Of a stretch of 64,000 bases of DNA, positions 8,967 through 18,449 are shown piece after piece. Within the stretch, counting starts at the first letter, position 1; each line of letters begins with the position of its first letter. The translations under genes were made by a program, and so were the position numbers. A model generated the notes under the pieces. The model worked only from the letters and a program-made list of their open reading frames with translations. It was not told the DNA's origin and did not search any database. The stretch comes from Streptomyces sp. Ncost-T10-10d (GTDB lineage: Bacteria; Actinomycetota; Actinomycetes; Streptomycetales; Streptomycetaceae), in assembly GCF_900091955.1 (NCBI RefSeq), contig NZ_FMDF01000182.1, positions 62,001 through 126,000 of the forward strand. The letters run 5' to 3'.

Positions 8967-8978
8967 AGTGGAAGGGCG

Positions 8979-9880
8979 ATGACAACCGCTGACTCTGCTT
9001 CCGACCAACGCTTCGAACGCGCCCTGGCCAGCCTGCGAGGGCTGTCCGTGGGGGACGCACTGGGTTCCCAGTTCTTTGTGCCCGCCAACTATCCGCTGCT
9101 GAAGCAGCGCGAACTTCCCCCGGCCCCTGGCAGTGGACGGACGACACCGAGATGGCCTCGTCGGTGCTCGCCGTGCTGGTGGGGCACGAGCGAATCGACC
9201 AGGACGCGCTCGCTCGTTCCTTTGCCGAGCATCATGACTTCGACCGGGGATACGGTCCCGCCGTGAACCGGCTGCTCAGGCTGGTACGGGAAGGCGGCGA
9301 CTGGCGGGAGCTGGCGTCGGCGCTGTTCAACGGCCAGGGCTCCTGGGGCAACGGCTCGGCGATGCGCATTGCGCCGCTCGGCGCCTGGTACGCGGACGAC
9401 CCGGAGCAGGCCACACACCAGGCCGAGATCTCCTCGTATCCCACGCACCAGCATCGCGAGGCGGTCGTGGGCGCGATGGCAGTTGCGGCCGCGGCCTCTC
9501 TGGCGGCGGCAACCGCGGGACCGCCCACCCCGACAGAGCTACTCGACGGCGTGATCGCACTCGTGCCGCGCAGCGCGGTCGGTGCCGGACTGCGCCGGGC
9601 ACGCGACATGCTCGACTACGGCGATGCCGGGACGGTCGCCGCGGTCCTCGGCAACGGCCGACGCACCAGTGCACATGACACCGTCCCGTTCGCTCTCTGG
9701 TCGGCGGCGCGATGCCTTGGAGATTTCGAGCGGGCTTTCTGGCTGACGGCCCAAGCGGGCGGCGACGTCGACACGACCTGTGCGATCGTCGGAGGCATCG
9801 TTGCCGCGGGCAAGGCGGGCGCTCCGCCGGCCGACTGGTCGGCACAGACGGAAGAGCTGCCGGACTGGCTTCCGCGATAG
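8979..9880 (+). pseudogene. ADP-ribosylglycohydrolase family protein, interrupted by a frameshift
   Basis: Two frames together make one ADP-ribosylglycohydrolase-like protein of about 300 residues. The first (8979 onward) gives FERALASLRGLSVGDALGSQF, the family N-terminus. The second gives WTDDTEMASSVLAVL from 9128, then WGNGSAMRIAPLGA, and near the end GGDVDTTCAIVGGIV, the second metal site. The join is in the homopolymer-rich stretch 9112-9130 (CCCCC GG CCCC); one extra base would restore ELPPGPWQWTDD. All Asp residues for the two divalent metals are present, so this is either a recent mutation or a sequencing error. Intact enzymes remove ADP-ribose from proteins or small molecules. It follows the phosphatase gene directly, with GGAAGGG as ribosome-binding site. 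Confidence 0.8.
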
Positions 9881-10111
9881 TTCGAGGGCGACGGCGCCGC
9901 CCACGACGCGGCCGCGTCGGCCGGGCCACCCGACTGTCACGGTACTGCCACAGCCCTTCCTCACGCGGTCGGAGACAGTAGGGGAAAGCTACTCTTTCGG
10001 CCACGCCGCCCTCGGTGATCATCCTGAAGGGTGTGCACCGAAATGAGACGCCGGGGTGCCCCCGCGCTGCCCAGCGGCGGTGCGTGCCGACCCCGGTGGG
10101 GGAGGGGTCCC

Positions 10112-11851
10112 ATGTCCGATCACACGTCAGAAACGCCCTGGCAGGAAGATGCCCCCGAGCGGTCCGAGCCGTCGGGTCGGGCCGGGACGTCCGAGCCGAC
10201 CGCATTGTCGAAGGCCCCGCTGCCGGAGCCTCGCGGAGCCGCTCCCGAGCCGCCGAAAGTGCCGGCACACGCGCAACCGGGCGGGCAACAGCGTTCGCCC
10301 AACCCCTGGCAGCCAGGCAAACCCCAGGCCTCGGCGCTCTCGCCGCTGCGCCCGGCCAGGCCCGCCACCATTCAGAGCGCGACGCTCTACTCCGTCCTCG
10401 CCACCGCGATACTGAGCGCCCTGCTGCTGGGTGACGGCCTCGGCCTGAATCTGCTGATCGTCGCAATCCCCGCAGCGCTCGCGGCCTTCTTCGCCGCGCG
10501 GGTGGCCGGCCGTCGCCTCCGTCCATGGACAGCTGTCTGGGCGGTCGGTGGCTTGGCGCTCCTCGCCGTCCCGGCCCTTCGGGACGCCGGATGGCCCACT
10601 TTCCTCGCCGTTGTGTCGGCCGTCGCACTGGGCTCACTCGCTCTGCACGGCAGTCGCAGCTGGCTCGGGGTGTTTCTCGGCTCACTGGGCCTGTTCAGCT
10701 CCATCGCCGACGGTCTGGCCTGGGGCGGGCGAGGCGTGCGTGAGCGGATGGCGGGCTCCCGAGGCCGGTTGGGCGTGGTCTTCCGCACCACTGCGGTGGC
10801 GGTCGTCCTGCTCATCGTGTTCGGGGCACTGTTCGCAAGCGCCGATGCCGCCTTCGCCGATGTGCTCGGCAACCTGATCCCCGATGTGTCGGTGGGCGGC
10901 AGCCCCTGGCGGTTGTTCCTCTTCGGCGTCGGCCTGATCGGTGCGCTCGCCGCCGCGTACACCGCAGCTGCCCCGGTGCGCTGGGACGGCATCGCCGTGC
11001 GTCCGGGGAAGGCCCGTGGGCGGCTGGAATGGGCCCTGCCGCTCATCGTGCTGAATCTGCTGTTCGCCGTCTTCATCGCCATCCAGCTCACTGTGCTGCT
11101 CGGCGGATACGACAAGGTGATGGCAGAGACCGATCTCAGCTACTCCCAGTACGCCCGGCAGGGTTTCTGGCAGCTTCTCTGGGCCACACTCCTCACGCTG
11201 CTGGTGATCGCGCTCGCCCTGCGCTGGTCCCCTCGCGGACGGGGGAGCGATCGCACTCTCGTCCGGAGCGTGCTCGGCGTGCTCTGCCTGCTCACCCTCA
11301 TCGTCGTGGCGTCCGCGCTGAGGCGCATGGACCTGTACGTCGACGCGTACGGTCTGACGCGGCTGCGAATATCCGTGGCTGCGGTGGAATTCTGGCTGGG
11401 CGTCGTGCTCGTCCTGATCATGGCGGCCGGAGTATTCGGCGCCCGCATGCTGCCGCGCGCCGTGGCTGCGAGCGCAGCCGTCGCCGTGCTCGCGTTCGGA
11501 CTGATCTCGCCCGACGGACTGATCGCGGAGCAGAACGTTCAGCGGTACCGCAATGTCCACTCGATCGACATCGACTACCTCCGAGGCCTGTCGGCCGATG
11601 CCGTACCCGCCCTGGACACACTGCCCGAGCCGCTCCGCTCCTGTGCCCTCATGGACATTGAGCGGTCGCTGCGAGACTCCGGTGATCCTTGGTATGCCAC
11701 CAGTTGGGGCGAGGCGCGGGCCCGGGACATTCTGAGAAAGCGGAGTTCGAACGGTCTGGCGCAGGCGTGCGACGCTTCGCGTACGAGCGGCGGAGGCAGT
11801 GATCGCGGCGGTGACGGGGACGACCTCTACGACCCCTACGACCCGTACTGA
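10112..11851 (+). CDS. DUF4173/DUF4153-type integral membrane protein
   Basis: A 579-residue protein. The first 90 residues are disordered and rich in Pro, Ser and Glu; then come about ten to twelve hydrophobic segments, starting TLYSVLATAILSALLLGDGL, and a soluble tail with a terminal repeat DDLYDPYDPY. The block between the later segments (DLSYSQYARQGFWQLLWATLLTLL, then RLRISVAAVEFWLGVVL) matches the DUF4173 pattern. The function is unknown. The ATG at 10112 is preceded by GGGGAGGGG. The 231 bp before it show no gene, only a small GAAAG/CTTTC hairpin. A terminator follows at 11868. Confidence 0.85.
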   Translation: MSDHTSETPWQEDAPERSEPSGRAGTSEPTALSKAPLPEPRGAAPEPPKVPAHAQPGGQQRSPNPWQPGKPQASALSPLRPARPATIQSATLYSVLATAILSALLLGDGLGLNLLIVAIPAALAAFFAARVAGRRLRPWTAVWAVGGLALLAVPALRDAGWPTFLAVVSAVALGSLALHGSRSWLGVFLGSLGLFSSIADGLAWGGRGVRERMAGSRGRLGVVFRTTAVAVVLLIVFGALFASADAAFADVLGNLIPDVSVGGSPWRLFLFGVGLIGALAAAYTAAAPVRWDGIAVRPGKARGRLEWALPLIVLNLLFAVFIAIQLTVLLGGYDKVMAETDLSYSQYARQGFWQLLWATLLTLLVIALALRWSPRGRGSDRTLVRSVLGVLCLLTLIVVASALRRMDLYVDAYGLTRLRISVAAVEFWLGVVLVLIMAAGVFGARMLPRAVAASAAVAVLAFGLISPDGLIAEQNVQRYRNVHSIDIDYLRGLSADAVPALDTLPEPLRSCALMDIERSLRDSGDPWYATSWGEARARDILRKRSSNGLAQACDASRTSGGGSDRGGDGDDLYDPYDPY

Positions 11852-11867
11852 CGTGGGCTGACCCGCA

Positions 11868-11906
11868 CAGGTGCAGGCCGAGCGACCGTGGTGCGGCCTG
11901 CACCTG
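11868..11906 (+). terminator. Terminator after the DUF4173 gene
   Basis: A perfect 13-bp stem, CAGGTGCAGGCCG (11868-11880) with CGGCCTGCACCTG (11894-11906), and a 13-nt loop, starting 17 bp after the stop codon. The remaining space to 12137 shows no gene. Confidence 0.75.
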
Positions 11907-12137
11907 CTGTGCGTGCGGGTGCGGCGGCGTGCCCATGCTCTGTGCGACAGTCAGAAGGTCCGTCGCCCCGGCTCGGTGCCGCGTTCCGTGCTTCACGAAT
12001 GTAATGGAGTCACCGCTGAGCACCTCAGCTGGTGATCCTCGGTCGCGGCCGCTCTGCGGCTCGGTGTGCGGCCGGTGCGGCCGTCGGGCGCCCCGGGGTG
12101 TTGTCGGCGTCCCCATCGGCGTACGCTGACAGGCGCC

Positions 12138-12848
12138 ATGCCGTACGAACCACCCACGCACACCGTCGAGCGCTCACTGCGCGCTACCACTGGTGCCAAG
12201 ACCGTCGCCGGTGTCGACGAGGTCGGACGCGGAGCGTGGGCGGGACCGGTCACTGTGTGTGCGGCCGTCACCGGCCTTCGCAGACCTCCCGCCGGGCTCA
12301 CCGACTCCAAGCTGATCAGCCCCAAGCGCCGCGCGGAGCTGGCCCCGTTGCTGGAGCGCTGGGTCACCGCGTTCGGTCTGGGTGATGCCTCTCCGCAGGA
12401 GATCGACGACCTGGGGATGACGGCTGCACTGCGCCTCGCTGCTGTGCGCGCCCTCGAAGCCCTGCCGGTGCGGCCCGACGCGGTGATACTCGATGGCAAA
12501 CACGACTACCTGGGACGGCCCTGGCAGGTCAGGACAGTGATCAAGGGCGACCAGTCCTGTATCGCGGTCGCGGCTGCTTCGGTGATCGCGAAGGTCCGAC
12601 GGGACACGATGATGGCCGAACTGGGCGCGGATTCCGGCGAGTACGCCGCCTTCGCGTTCGGGGCCAACGCAGGTTACCCGTCGCCCGTGCACAGGGCCGC
12701 GCTGGAGGAGTGGGGACCCACACCCCACCACCGCCTCTCGTGGTCCTACCTCGACGCGCTGCCCAGGTGGCAGCACCTCAAGAAGGTCCGCTTCTCCGCC
12801 GAGGCGGCTGCACTGGAAAGCGGGGGCCAACTCGGCTTCGACTTCTGA
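12138..12848 (+). CDS. rnhB: Ribonuclease HII
   Basis: A 236-residue RNase HII that cuts RNA in RNA/DNA hybrids, including single ribonucleotides in DNA. The catalytic carboxylates are visible: Asp and Glu in [14 protein letters not shown], Asp in [11 protein letters not shown], and the later Asp in the [12 protein letters not shown] block. The lysine-containing [10 protein letters not shown] motif is also present. The ATG at 12138 lies 16 nt after the first base of TACGCT (12122-12127), so its leader is very short. The gene belongs with the repair and topology genes of this window. Confidence 0.95.
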   Translation: MPYEPPTHTVERSLRATTGAKTVAGVDEVGRGAWAGPVTVCAAVTGLRRPPAGLTDSKLISPKRRAELAPLLERWVTAFGLGDASPQEIDDLGMTAALRLAAVRALEALPVRPDAVILDGKHDYLGRPWQVRTVIKGDQSCIAVAAASVIAKVRRDTMMAELGADSGEYAAFAFGANAGYPSPVHRAALEEWGPTPHHRLSWSYLDALPRWQHLKKVRFSAEAAALESGGQLGFDF

Positions 12849-12908
12849 TCGCGCACATGTACCCACCCGCTGATGCCTTGCGTGTCGGCGTTTGATAGAC
12901 AACCACCC

Positions 12909-13529
12909 ATGCCTCTCATCCCCGAGGAGCCTCAGATTCACGAGAGCGTCCAGGGTCCCCGCGTCACTCCGGCTGCAGGCCGCACCGCGTCGACCCCCCG
13001 TCCTGTACCTGGTCCGCGTCCAGCGGCCATGCCGCGTCCTGGTCGCCCGGGACCCGGCCCCGCGAGGCCCGCGCCCCCGGCGCAGCGTCCGCATTCCACC
13101 TCCGGCCAGCCGCAGGCGGCCCGGCCGGAGAATCGTTCCGCACCGCAGATCCAGCTGATTCCCGCTTCGGCTGCCGGCGCACTCGACGCTGCCGACGAAG
13201 CGGTGGACCTGCTGCTCGACTCCGGACGCGCACCGGGCGACATCCTGGTGCTCACCACTGGTGAGCACCACCCGTGGGCAGCGCACGAACTCTCCTTCGG
13301 CGAGGCCGCCTACTGGGCGCAGCATGAAGCCGGCGATGACGTGTTCTTCGCCGGTGCCGCAGCCACGGAGCGGGTGAAGCCACGCCCCGTGGTGATCGTC
13401 GCCGTCAACGGTGAAGGCGGTGACGGCGTTGCCGGTGCACTGTCCGGTGCGCGGGAACGTGCCGGTGCCCTGCTGATCGTCTGCGGGGACCCGCAGCGGA
13501 TCAACACGGTGCTCGGCGCCGGCGTCTGA
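12909..13529 (+). CDS. Conserved actinobacterial protein of unknown function, proline-rich N-terminus
   Basis: A 206-residue protein. Residues about 15-90 are a disordered Pro/Arg/Ala-rich tract (PGRPGPGPARPAPPAQRP). The folded C-terminal part of about 115 residues begins IQLIPASAAGALDAADEAVDLLLDSG and has the blocks GDILVLTTGEHHPWAAHELSFG, DDVFFAGAAATERVKPRPVVIVAVNG and ALLIVCGDPQRI. These resemble, without a nucleotide loop, the C-terminal half of UvrD-type helicases or related DNA-repair factors. That is a weak resemblance. TAGACA (12896-12901) sits 13 nt before the ATG, so the transcript is probably leaderless. Confidence 0.65.
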   Translation: MPLIPEEPQIHESVQGPRVTPAAGRTASTPRPVPGPRPAAMPRPGRPGPGPARPAPPAQRPHSTSGQPQAARPENRSAPQIQLIPASAAGALDAADEAVDLLLDSGRAPGDILVLTTGEHHPWAAHELSFGEAAYWAQHEAGDDVFFAGAAATERVKPRPVVIVAVNGEGGDGVAGALSGARERAGALLIVCGDPQRINTVLGAGV

Positions 13530-13593
13530 TCCGCAGGGGACAGGGCCATGCGACCCGGCTGCCCGACAGGGCGGCCGGGTCCGCAACCACAGG

Positions 13594-14232
13594 TCAGCGT
13601 GCCGCCGTGCGTCGCAGCGCCTGAGCCGCACCGCCGCCGGTGCGCAGCGGGACCGGATCACGGTCGAGCAATGTGTCGGCAAGGGCGGACGGCTGCGATG
13701 TCGAGCTGGGCCGACGCCCGCCCCGGCCCTCGCCCAGCACCTGCCAGCCGCTGCGGGTCAGCGTGATGTACGCGCCGCACCGAAGGCCGTGCAATGTGCA
13801 GGCATCCCGCAGGCCCCACATCCACGCTCCGTCTTCCTCCGTCCAACGCTCGTCGCCCTCGCGGCAGTAGAGCAGTACTGCGGTACGGACAGGCGTGCGG
13901 CGGCGCAGGTCGTGCGGGATGACCCGCCGCAGGTGCCCCAGCAGCGCGTTACGGAACTCCCAGCCGTCCGCGGCTATGGAGCGGCGGGCGAACGAGGCGC
14001 TGGCCGTAAGGCGTTCCTCATGGTCGAGCACGGCGACGACAGCGGTCGCCGGGGTCGGCCGGTGCCGGGCGTGCAGGCCGCTGACAACCTCGCGGGGACT
14101 GCGCAGCAACGGTATGCCCGCTTCGGCCCACTCGGCCGGTTCGAGCATCCTGGCAAGCCGGTTGGCGGAATCGGCAGATGCCGAGGACGCCGACATCGAA
14201 GTGGCTGCGGACGGAGCGAATCCGAAGGTCAC
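13594..14232 (-). CDS. Hypothetical protein conserved in Streptomyces
   Basis: A 212-residue soluble protein with no motif I recognise. It has conserved-looking blocks LLRSPREVVSGLHARHRP, VVAVLDHEERLTASASFARR and GAWMWGLRDACTLHGLRCGAYITLTRSGWQVL, typical of a compact alpha-beta protein. The GTG at 14232 is chosen because AAGGGAGG lies 5 nt before it. Upstream on the same strand is recQ, 217 bp away, with a hairpin between them, so it is probably a separate unit. Confidence 0.7.
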   Translation of the reverse strand: MTFGFAPSAATSMSASSASADSANRLARMLEPAEWAEAGIPLLRSPREVVSGLHARHRPTPATAVVAVLDHEERLTASASFARRSIAADGWEFRNALLGHLRRVIPHDLRRRTPVRTAVLLYCREGDERWTEEDGAWMWGLRDACTLHGLRCGAYITLTRSGWQVLGEGRGGRRPSSTSQPSALADTLLDRDPVPLRTGGGAAQALRRTAAR

Positions 14233-14290
14233 GATCCTCCCTTCGCATACGCGCCCACGGTGCGGGCAGGGTCGGGTGAGGGCGCACCGC

Positions 14291-14324
14291 GGCACAGCCC
14301 TTCCGGGCCGGGAAAGGGCCGTGC
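14291..14324 (-). terminator. Imperfect hairpin downstream of recQ
   Basis: Arms GCAC-GCCCTT and AAGGGC-GTGC lie in the 217-bp space between recQ and the next gene on the same strand. The structure is imperfect, so this is only a possible terminator. Confidence 0.4.
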
Positions 14325-14449
14325 GGGGAGCGATTCCAATTCTTGCTGGCGTATCGGCAGGCGGCAACGAGCAATTGGCGCAGCTGACGGGAATCAGCCG
14401 GAATGACTCTGATATCCCTGCCCACGCCGTGAGTGGATGACGCCTCCTG

Positions 14450-16621
14450 TCACGCCTGAACGGCAAGGACCAGCGGAAATACTCCCTGCGCCCCGGCGCG
14501 GCGCAGCAGCCGCGCGGCCACGGCCAGTGTCCAGCCGGTGTCCGAGAGATCGTCCACAAGCAGCACGGGACCGCTCGCCGCGGCCAGGGCGTCGGCCAGT
14601 TCGGGCTCCACGACCAGTGCTTCGTGCAGAGCCCGGACCCGCTGTGCGCTGTTGGTCTGCGAGATCCGCACCTCGGCGGCCGCCGGTGCATAGGCGACGC
14701 TGCCGAGCAGGGGCATCCGGCCGACCTCGGCGATGCGGCTGCCGAGTGACTCGATGAGCTGTGGTTTGCTGCGCGAGGCGATGGTGACCACCCCGACCGG
14801 TCGGGGCATGGCGTCCTCCGCCCCCGATGCCCAGCCTCCGGGCCCCTTGGCCCAGTCGGCCAGCACGCTCACCACTGCGTTGGTCACGTCGTCCGGCACG
14901 GGGGCATCCGGTGTCTGCGCGGCCAGCATCGGGCGCAGCCGGTTGCCCCAGCCGATGTCGGAGAGTCGGCCCAGTGCGCGGCCGGTGAACGACAGTTCTC
15001 CGGCAGGAATACGGCCCTTGAGATCGACGCCGACGGCGGCGAGACCGGTCGGCCACATCTTGCGGGACTCCACCTCCACGCCGGGCCTGCCGAGTTCGCC
15101 CCGCGCACCGTCCAGGGCGGCATCGGACACGTGATCGTCGAAGCGGGCTCCCGCGCAGTTGTCGCAGCGCCCGCATGCGGTTGCCTGCTCGTCGTCCAAC
15201 TGGCGGCGCAGGAACTCCATCCGGCAGCCGGTTGTCGTCGCGTAATCGCGCATCGCCTGCTGCTCGGAGGCCCGTTGGCGGGCCACCCAGGCGTAGCGCT
15301 CGGAGTCGTACGCCCAAGACTCACCCGTGGCGATCCAGCCGCCTTTGACCCGCCTGACCGCGCCATCGACATCGAGCACCTTGAGCATGGTCTCCAGCCG
15401 GGTGCGTCTCAGATCGACCAACGGCTCCAGAGCGGGCAGTGAGAGCGGACGGCCGGCCTGGGCGAGAGCATCGATCGTCCGCCGGACCTGCTCCTCGGGA
15501 GGGAAGGCAACCGATGTGAAGTACTGCCAGATCGCCTCGTCCTCCTTGCCCGGGAGCAGCAGCACCTCCGCATGCTCGACACCGCGGCCCGCGCGTCCCA
15601 CCTGCTGGTAGTAGGCGATGGGGGAGGAAGGCGAACCGAGATGAATGACGAAACCCAGGTCGGGCTTGTCGAATCCCATGCCCAGCGCGGACGTTGCCAC
15701 CAGGGCCTTGACACGGTTGGCAAGGAGGTCGTCCTCGGCCTGCTGGCGGTCGGCATTCTCGGTGCGGCCGGTGTAGGACGCCACCGTGTGCCCGCACTGG
15801 CGCAGATATGTGGTGATCTCCTCGGCGGCCGCGACCGTCAGTGTGTAGATGATCCCCGAGCCGGGGAGTTCCTTGAGATGATCGCCCAGCCAGGCCAGCC
15901 GGTGCGCGGCATTGGGCAGTTGAAGGACACTGAGGCGGAGGCTCTCCCGGTCCAGCGGGCCACGCAGTACGAGCGCATCCGTACCCGCGCCGGTACCCAG
16001 TTGCTCAGCGACATCCGCGGTCACCCGTGCGTTCGCGGTGGCTGTGGTCGCCAGCACGGGTACGCCGGCAGGCAAGTCGGCCAACATGGTCCGCAGACGT
16101 CGGTAGTCGGGCCGGAAGTCATGGCCCCAGTCGGAAATGCAGTGCGCCTCGTCGACCACGAGCAGCCCGGTCGCGGCGGCAAGCCGGGGCAGAACCTGAT
16201 CCCGGAAATCGGGATTGTTGAGCCGCTCGGGGCTGACCAGCAGCACATCCACCTCCCCGGCCGCCACTTCGGCCTGGACGGTGTCCCACTCCTCGGTATT
16301 GGACGAATTGATCGTGCGGGCGCTGATTCCGGCCCGGGCTGCTGCCGCGACCTGGTTACGCATCAACGCCAGCAGCGGCGACACGATCACGGTCGGTCCA
16401 CCGCCCTGCGCACGGAGCAGCGACGTCGCGACGAAGTACACAGCGGACTTGCCCCAGCCGGTTCGCTGGACGACCAGGGCTCTGCGCTTGTCGGCGACGA
16501 GAGCCTCGATGGCCCGCCACTGGTCCTCCCGCAGCCGTGCAGCGCCTGAGGTGTCCCCGACGAGTCGGGCAAGTACGGAATCGGCTGAAGCCCTGAGCTC
16601 TGCCCGGTCTGCGTTGGTCAT
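14450..16621 (-). CDS. RecQ family DNA helicase with C-terminal phosphoribosyltransferase-like domain
   Basis: A 723-residue protein. Residues about 25-340 form the RecQ helicase core: Walker [12 protein letters not shown] (about residues 53-63), [32 protein letters not shown], and motif [14 protein letters not shown] zinc-binding region follows (CRMEFLRRQ...CGRCDNCAG), then no usual HRDC domain. Instead the last 150 residues contain [20 protein letters not shown], a PRPP-binding-loop signature of type I phosphoribosyltransferases. This suggests a nucleotide-sensing or base-handling partner domain, which is inference. The start codon faces the DUF4192 gene across an inverted repeat with DnaA boxes. 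The ATG at 16621 (MTNADRAE) is preferred over 16633. Confidence 0.9.
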   Translation of the reverse strand: MTNADRAELRASADSVLARLVGDTSGAARLREDQWRAIEALVADKRRALVVQRTGWGKSAVYFVATSLLRAQGGGPTVIVSPLLALMRNQVAAAARAGISARTINSSNTEEWDTVQAEVAAGEVDVLLVSPERLNNPDFRDQVLPRLAAATGLLVVDEAHCISDWGHDFRPDYRRLRTMLADLPAGVPVLATTATANARVTADVAEQLGTGAGTDALVLRGPLDRESLRLSVLQLPNAAHRLAWLGDHLKELPGSGIIYTLTVAAAEEITTYLRQCGHTVASYTGRTENADRQQAEDDLLANRVKALVATSALGMGFDKPDLGFVIHLGSPSSPIAYYQQVGRAGRGVEHAEVLLLPGKEDEAIWQYFTSVAFPPEEQVRRTIDALAQAGRPLSLPALEPLVDLRRTRLETMLKVLDVDGAVRRVKGGWIATGESWAYDSERYAWVARQRASEQQAMRDYATTTGCRMEFLRRQLDDEQATACGRCDNCAGARFDDHVSDAALDGARGELGRPGVEVESRKMWPTGLAAVGVDLKGRIPAGELSFTGRALGRLSDIGWGNRLRPMLAAQTPDAPVPDDVTNAVVSVLADWAKGPGGWASGAEDAMPRPVGVVTIASRSKPQLIESLGSRIAEVGRMPLLGSVAYAPAAAEVRISQTNSAQRVRALHEALVVEPELADALAAASGPVLLVDDLSDTGWTLAVAARLLRRAGAQGVFPLVLAVQA

Positions 16622-16663
16622 GCCCCCATGCAACCCGATGGCTACGACAAACCGCGAACGGCC

Positions 16664-16703
16664 CCGCGACCCCTGTGGATAAAGTTATCCACAGGGGTCG
16701 CGG
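16664..16703. promoter_or_regulatory. Perfect 19-bp inverted repeat with two convergent DnaA boxes
   Basis: Arms 16664-16682 and 16685-16703 are exact reverse complements separated by 2 nt (AG). The inner ends form TGTGGATAA and TTATCCACA, two perfect DnaA boxes in inverted orientation; the outer part of each arm is GGGGTCGCGG or its complement. It lies in the space between the divergent recQ (start 16621) and DUF4192 (start 16733) genes, so it is not a simple terminator. It could be a DnaA-controlled divergent promoter or an unknown operator. Confidence 0.85.
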
Positions 16704-16732
16704 ATTTTGGCCGCCCACGGGACGGTCATGCC

Positions 16733-18031
16733 ATGAACCAGCACCACGAATCCACCGGTCCGGCCGACGAGCAGCAGATCACTCTGCGGGGGCCTGCCGA
16801 ACTCGCCGATGCCCTCCCTTATCTCATGGGGTTCCACCCGAACGACAGCGTGGTCATGGTCGCCCTGCACGGCGGCCGGGGCCGTTTCGGCGGACGGCTC
16901 AGGCTCGGCATCCCGCAGTCACCTCAAGAATGGCCAGCCGTCGCCGAGCAGCTGGCCGAGTGCCTGATCAAGGGGAGCGAGCGGCGTGGGGAGCGCCCTG
17001 ACGCGATCGTCATCTTTCTCTGCCAGGATCCTGCCGAAGGCGAGAGCGGCAGCCAGATCATGGAGCGGCTGAAGCCCTTTGCCCAGCGTCTGCGTACGGC
17101 CTGCGGTGCGCTCGACGTACCCGTACTCGAAGCGCTCTGCATCTCTGCCGGCCGGTACTGGTCGTACTGCTGCCCGGACGAGCGTTGCTGCCCGGCCGAA
17201 GGGAACCAGCTGGCTCTGCCCGGCACCTCGGTGATGGCGGCTGCCGCTGCATACGCGGGCATTCAAGTGCGTGGAACGCTTCGGGAGATGGAGGCCAGGC
17301 TTGCACCCCTGAACACGACGGTGGCTGCAGAACAGCAACGGGCACTCGACTCGGCCGGGGCCGAGCTGGTGCCGAAGATCCTCGACGAGGTGGGACGTAA
17401 GGACGTGGCCCGAGAGACCTTGGGGCTTGCCCGAAGGCTCATGAAACGCCTCAGGGAGGCGCCGGTTACGGTGCCCTCCGCGTCGGACATCAATGACGAC
17501 CGGCTGATCAGTCATGACGAGGCCGCTGCGGTGATTCTCGGTCTGCAGGACCGGGAAACCCGTGACAAGGCCGCCGAATGGATGGAAGGGCCCGAAGCCG
17601 ATTCCGCGTTACGACTCTGGCGGGCGCTGTCCCGTCGCTGCGTCGCACCGTACGAGGAGCATGCCGCGGCGCCGCTGACCCTGGCCGGGTGGGTCTCCTG
17701 GTCGACGGGTGATGAACCGGGCGCACGGGTAGCGCTGGGTCTCGCCCTGCGGGTGGATCCCGGGTACACGTTTGCTCAACTTCTCCATGAGGCGTGCAAC
17801 CAAGGCCTTGATCCGGAGACGCTGCGCCGCTGCCTACGGGGGGAGCGCAGTGCTCGGACGGGCCGTCGCGGCCACCGTACGGACCGGAGCACGCGGTCCC
17901 GCGCGGCACGCCCGACCGCCACACGACGAAGGAAGACCCCATCCGGCTCCGCCCGCCCCGAAACGGCCACCACCCGACGCCGTCCAGGGCAAGCCTCCCC
18001 CAGCCGTCGCGGGTCCAGGAGCGGCCGATGA
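16733..18031 (+). CDS. DUF4192 domain protein
   Basis: A 432-residue protein with the DUF4192 signature ITLRGPAELADALPYLMGFHPNDSVVMVAL near the start. The core then runs through IVIFLCQDPAEG, CCPDERCCPAEGNQL and PLTLAGWVSWSTGDEPGARVALGLAL. The last 60 residues are an unstructured Arg/Thr/Ser-rich tail (ERSARTGRRGHRTDRSTRS), probably able to bind nucleic acid. The family function is unknown; it is nearly universal in actinomycetes. The ATG at 16733 is chosen because the conserved part starts just after it. It is transcribed away from recQ across the inverted repeat at 16664-16703. Confidence 0.85.
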   Translation: MNQHHESTGPADEQQITLRGPAELADALPYLMGFHPNDSVVMVALHGGRGRFGGRLRLGIPQSPQEWPAVAEQLAECLIKGSERRGERPDAIVIFLCQDPAEGESGSQIMERLKPFAQRLRTACGALDVPVLEALCISAGRYWSYCCPDERCCPAEGNQLALPGTSVMAAAAAYAGIQVRGTLREMEARLAPLNTTVAAEQQRALDSAGAELVPKILDEVGRKDVARETLGLARRLMKRLREAPVTVPSASDINDDRLISHDEAAAVILGLQDRETRDKAAEWMEGPEADSALRLWRALSRRCVAPYEEHAAAPLTLAGWVSWSTGDEPGARVALGLALRVDPGYTFAQLLHEACNQGLDPETLRRCLRGERSARTGRRGHRTDRSTRSRAARPTATRRRKTPSGSARPETATTRRRPGQASPSRRGSRSGR

Positions 18032-18420
18032 CCCTCGTGCCTCGTCGCTCCGACCCAGCGGCTCTCCCCGCCTGACAGGGGCCGGCATTGCCCAGGCCGT
18101 CGTCGGCGACGGCCCTCGCCGGAGGCTGTGAGGGCGGCGTGGGTGTTGCAGCGGTGTGGGTGGCGGGCGCTCCGTACGGCACCGGTTTGAGGGGGGTACA
18201 CGGCCCACTGCGGCGAAGCCGGTGCCGACTCAAAGGCCGCCTGCGGCTCGACCCCCACGCTGCGGGGACGGCCTGCAGGAGTCGCCATGGTGCGCGGACT
18301 CGGTGATCTCCAGGGCGTCCATGGCTGGTGCCCTGGAGATTCCCGGCCGGTGAGCGGGCCGGAGTCACAGCGAGGAATCTGGCGTCTTGACGGACGAAGA
18401 GCACAGCGAAGGGAGTGTTT
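18032..18420. other. Gene-free interval between the DUF4192 and Nudix genes
   Basis: About 390 bp with no coding region I can support. It has GC-rich sequence and one inverted repeat, CCAGGGC at 18310 pairing with GCCCTGG near 18336, which may be a terminator. The right end holds the promoter and operator of the Nudix gene. Confidence 0.5.
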
Positions 18421-18443
18421 ATCGTCAGGCAGACGACTATGAT
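18421..18443 (+). promoter_or_regulatory. Putative NrtR-type operator overlapping a -10 element
   Basis: An inverted repeat TCGTC (18422-18426) / GACGA (18432-18436), 5 nt apart, sits inside ATCGTCAGGCAGACGACTAT (18421-18440). It abuts the -10 hexamer TATGAT (18438-18443). NrtR-like regulators bind similar AT(A/C)GTC-type repeats, so the Nudix protein may repress its own promoter. The arms match only partly. Confidence 0.5.
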
Positions 18444-18449
18444 CACCGC

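Noticed and set aside
12174-13682. Minus-strand 502-codon frame opposite rnhB and the proline-rich gene
   Set aside because: No conserved domain, and it runs antisense to two real genes.
16664-16703. Reading the inverted repeat as a transcription terminator
   Set aside because: Both flanking genes start away from it, so no transcript should end there; the DnaA-box content argues for a protein site.
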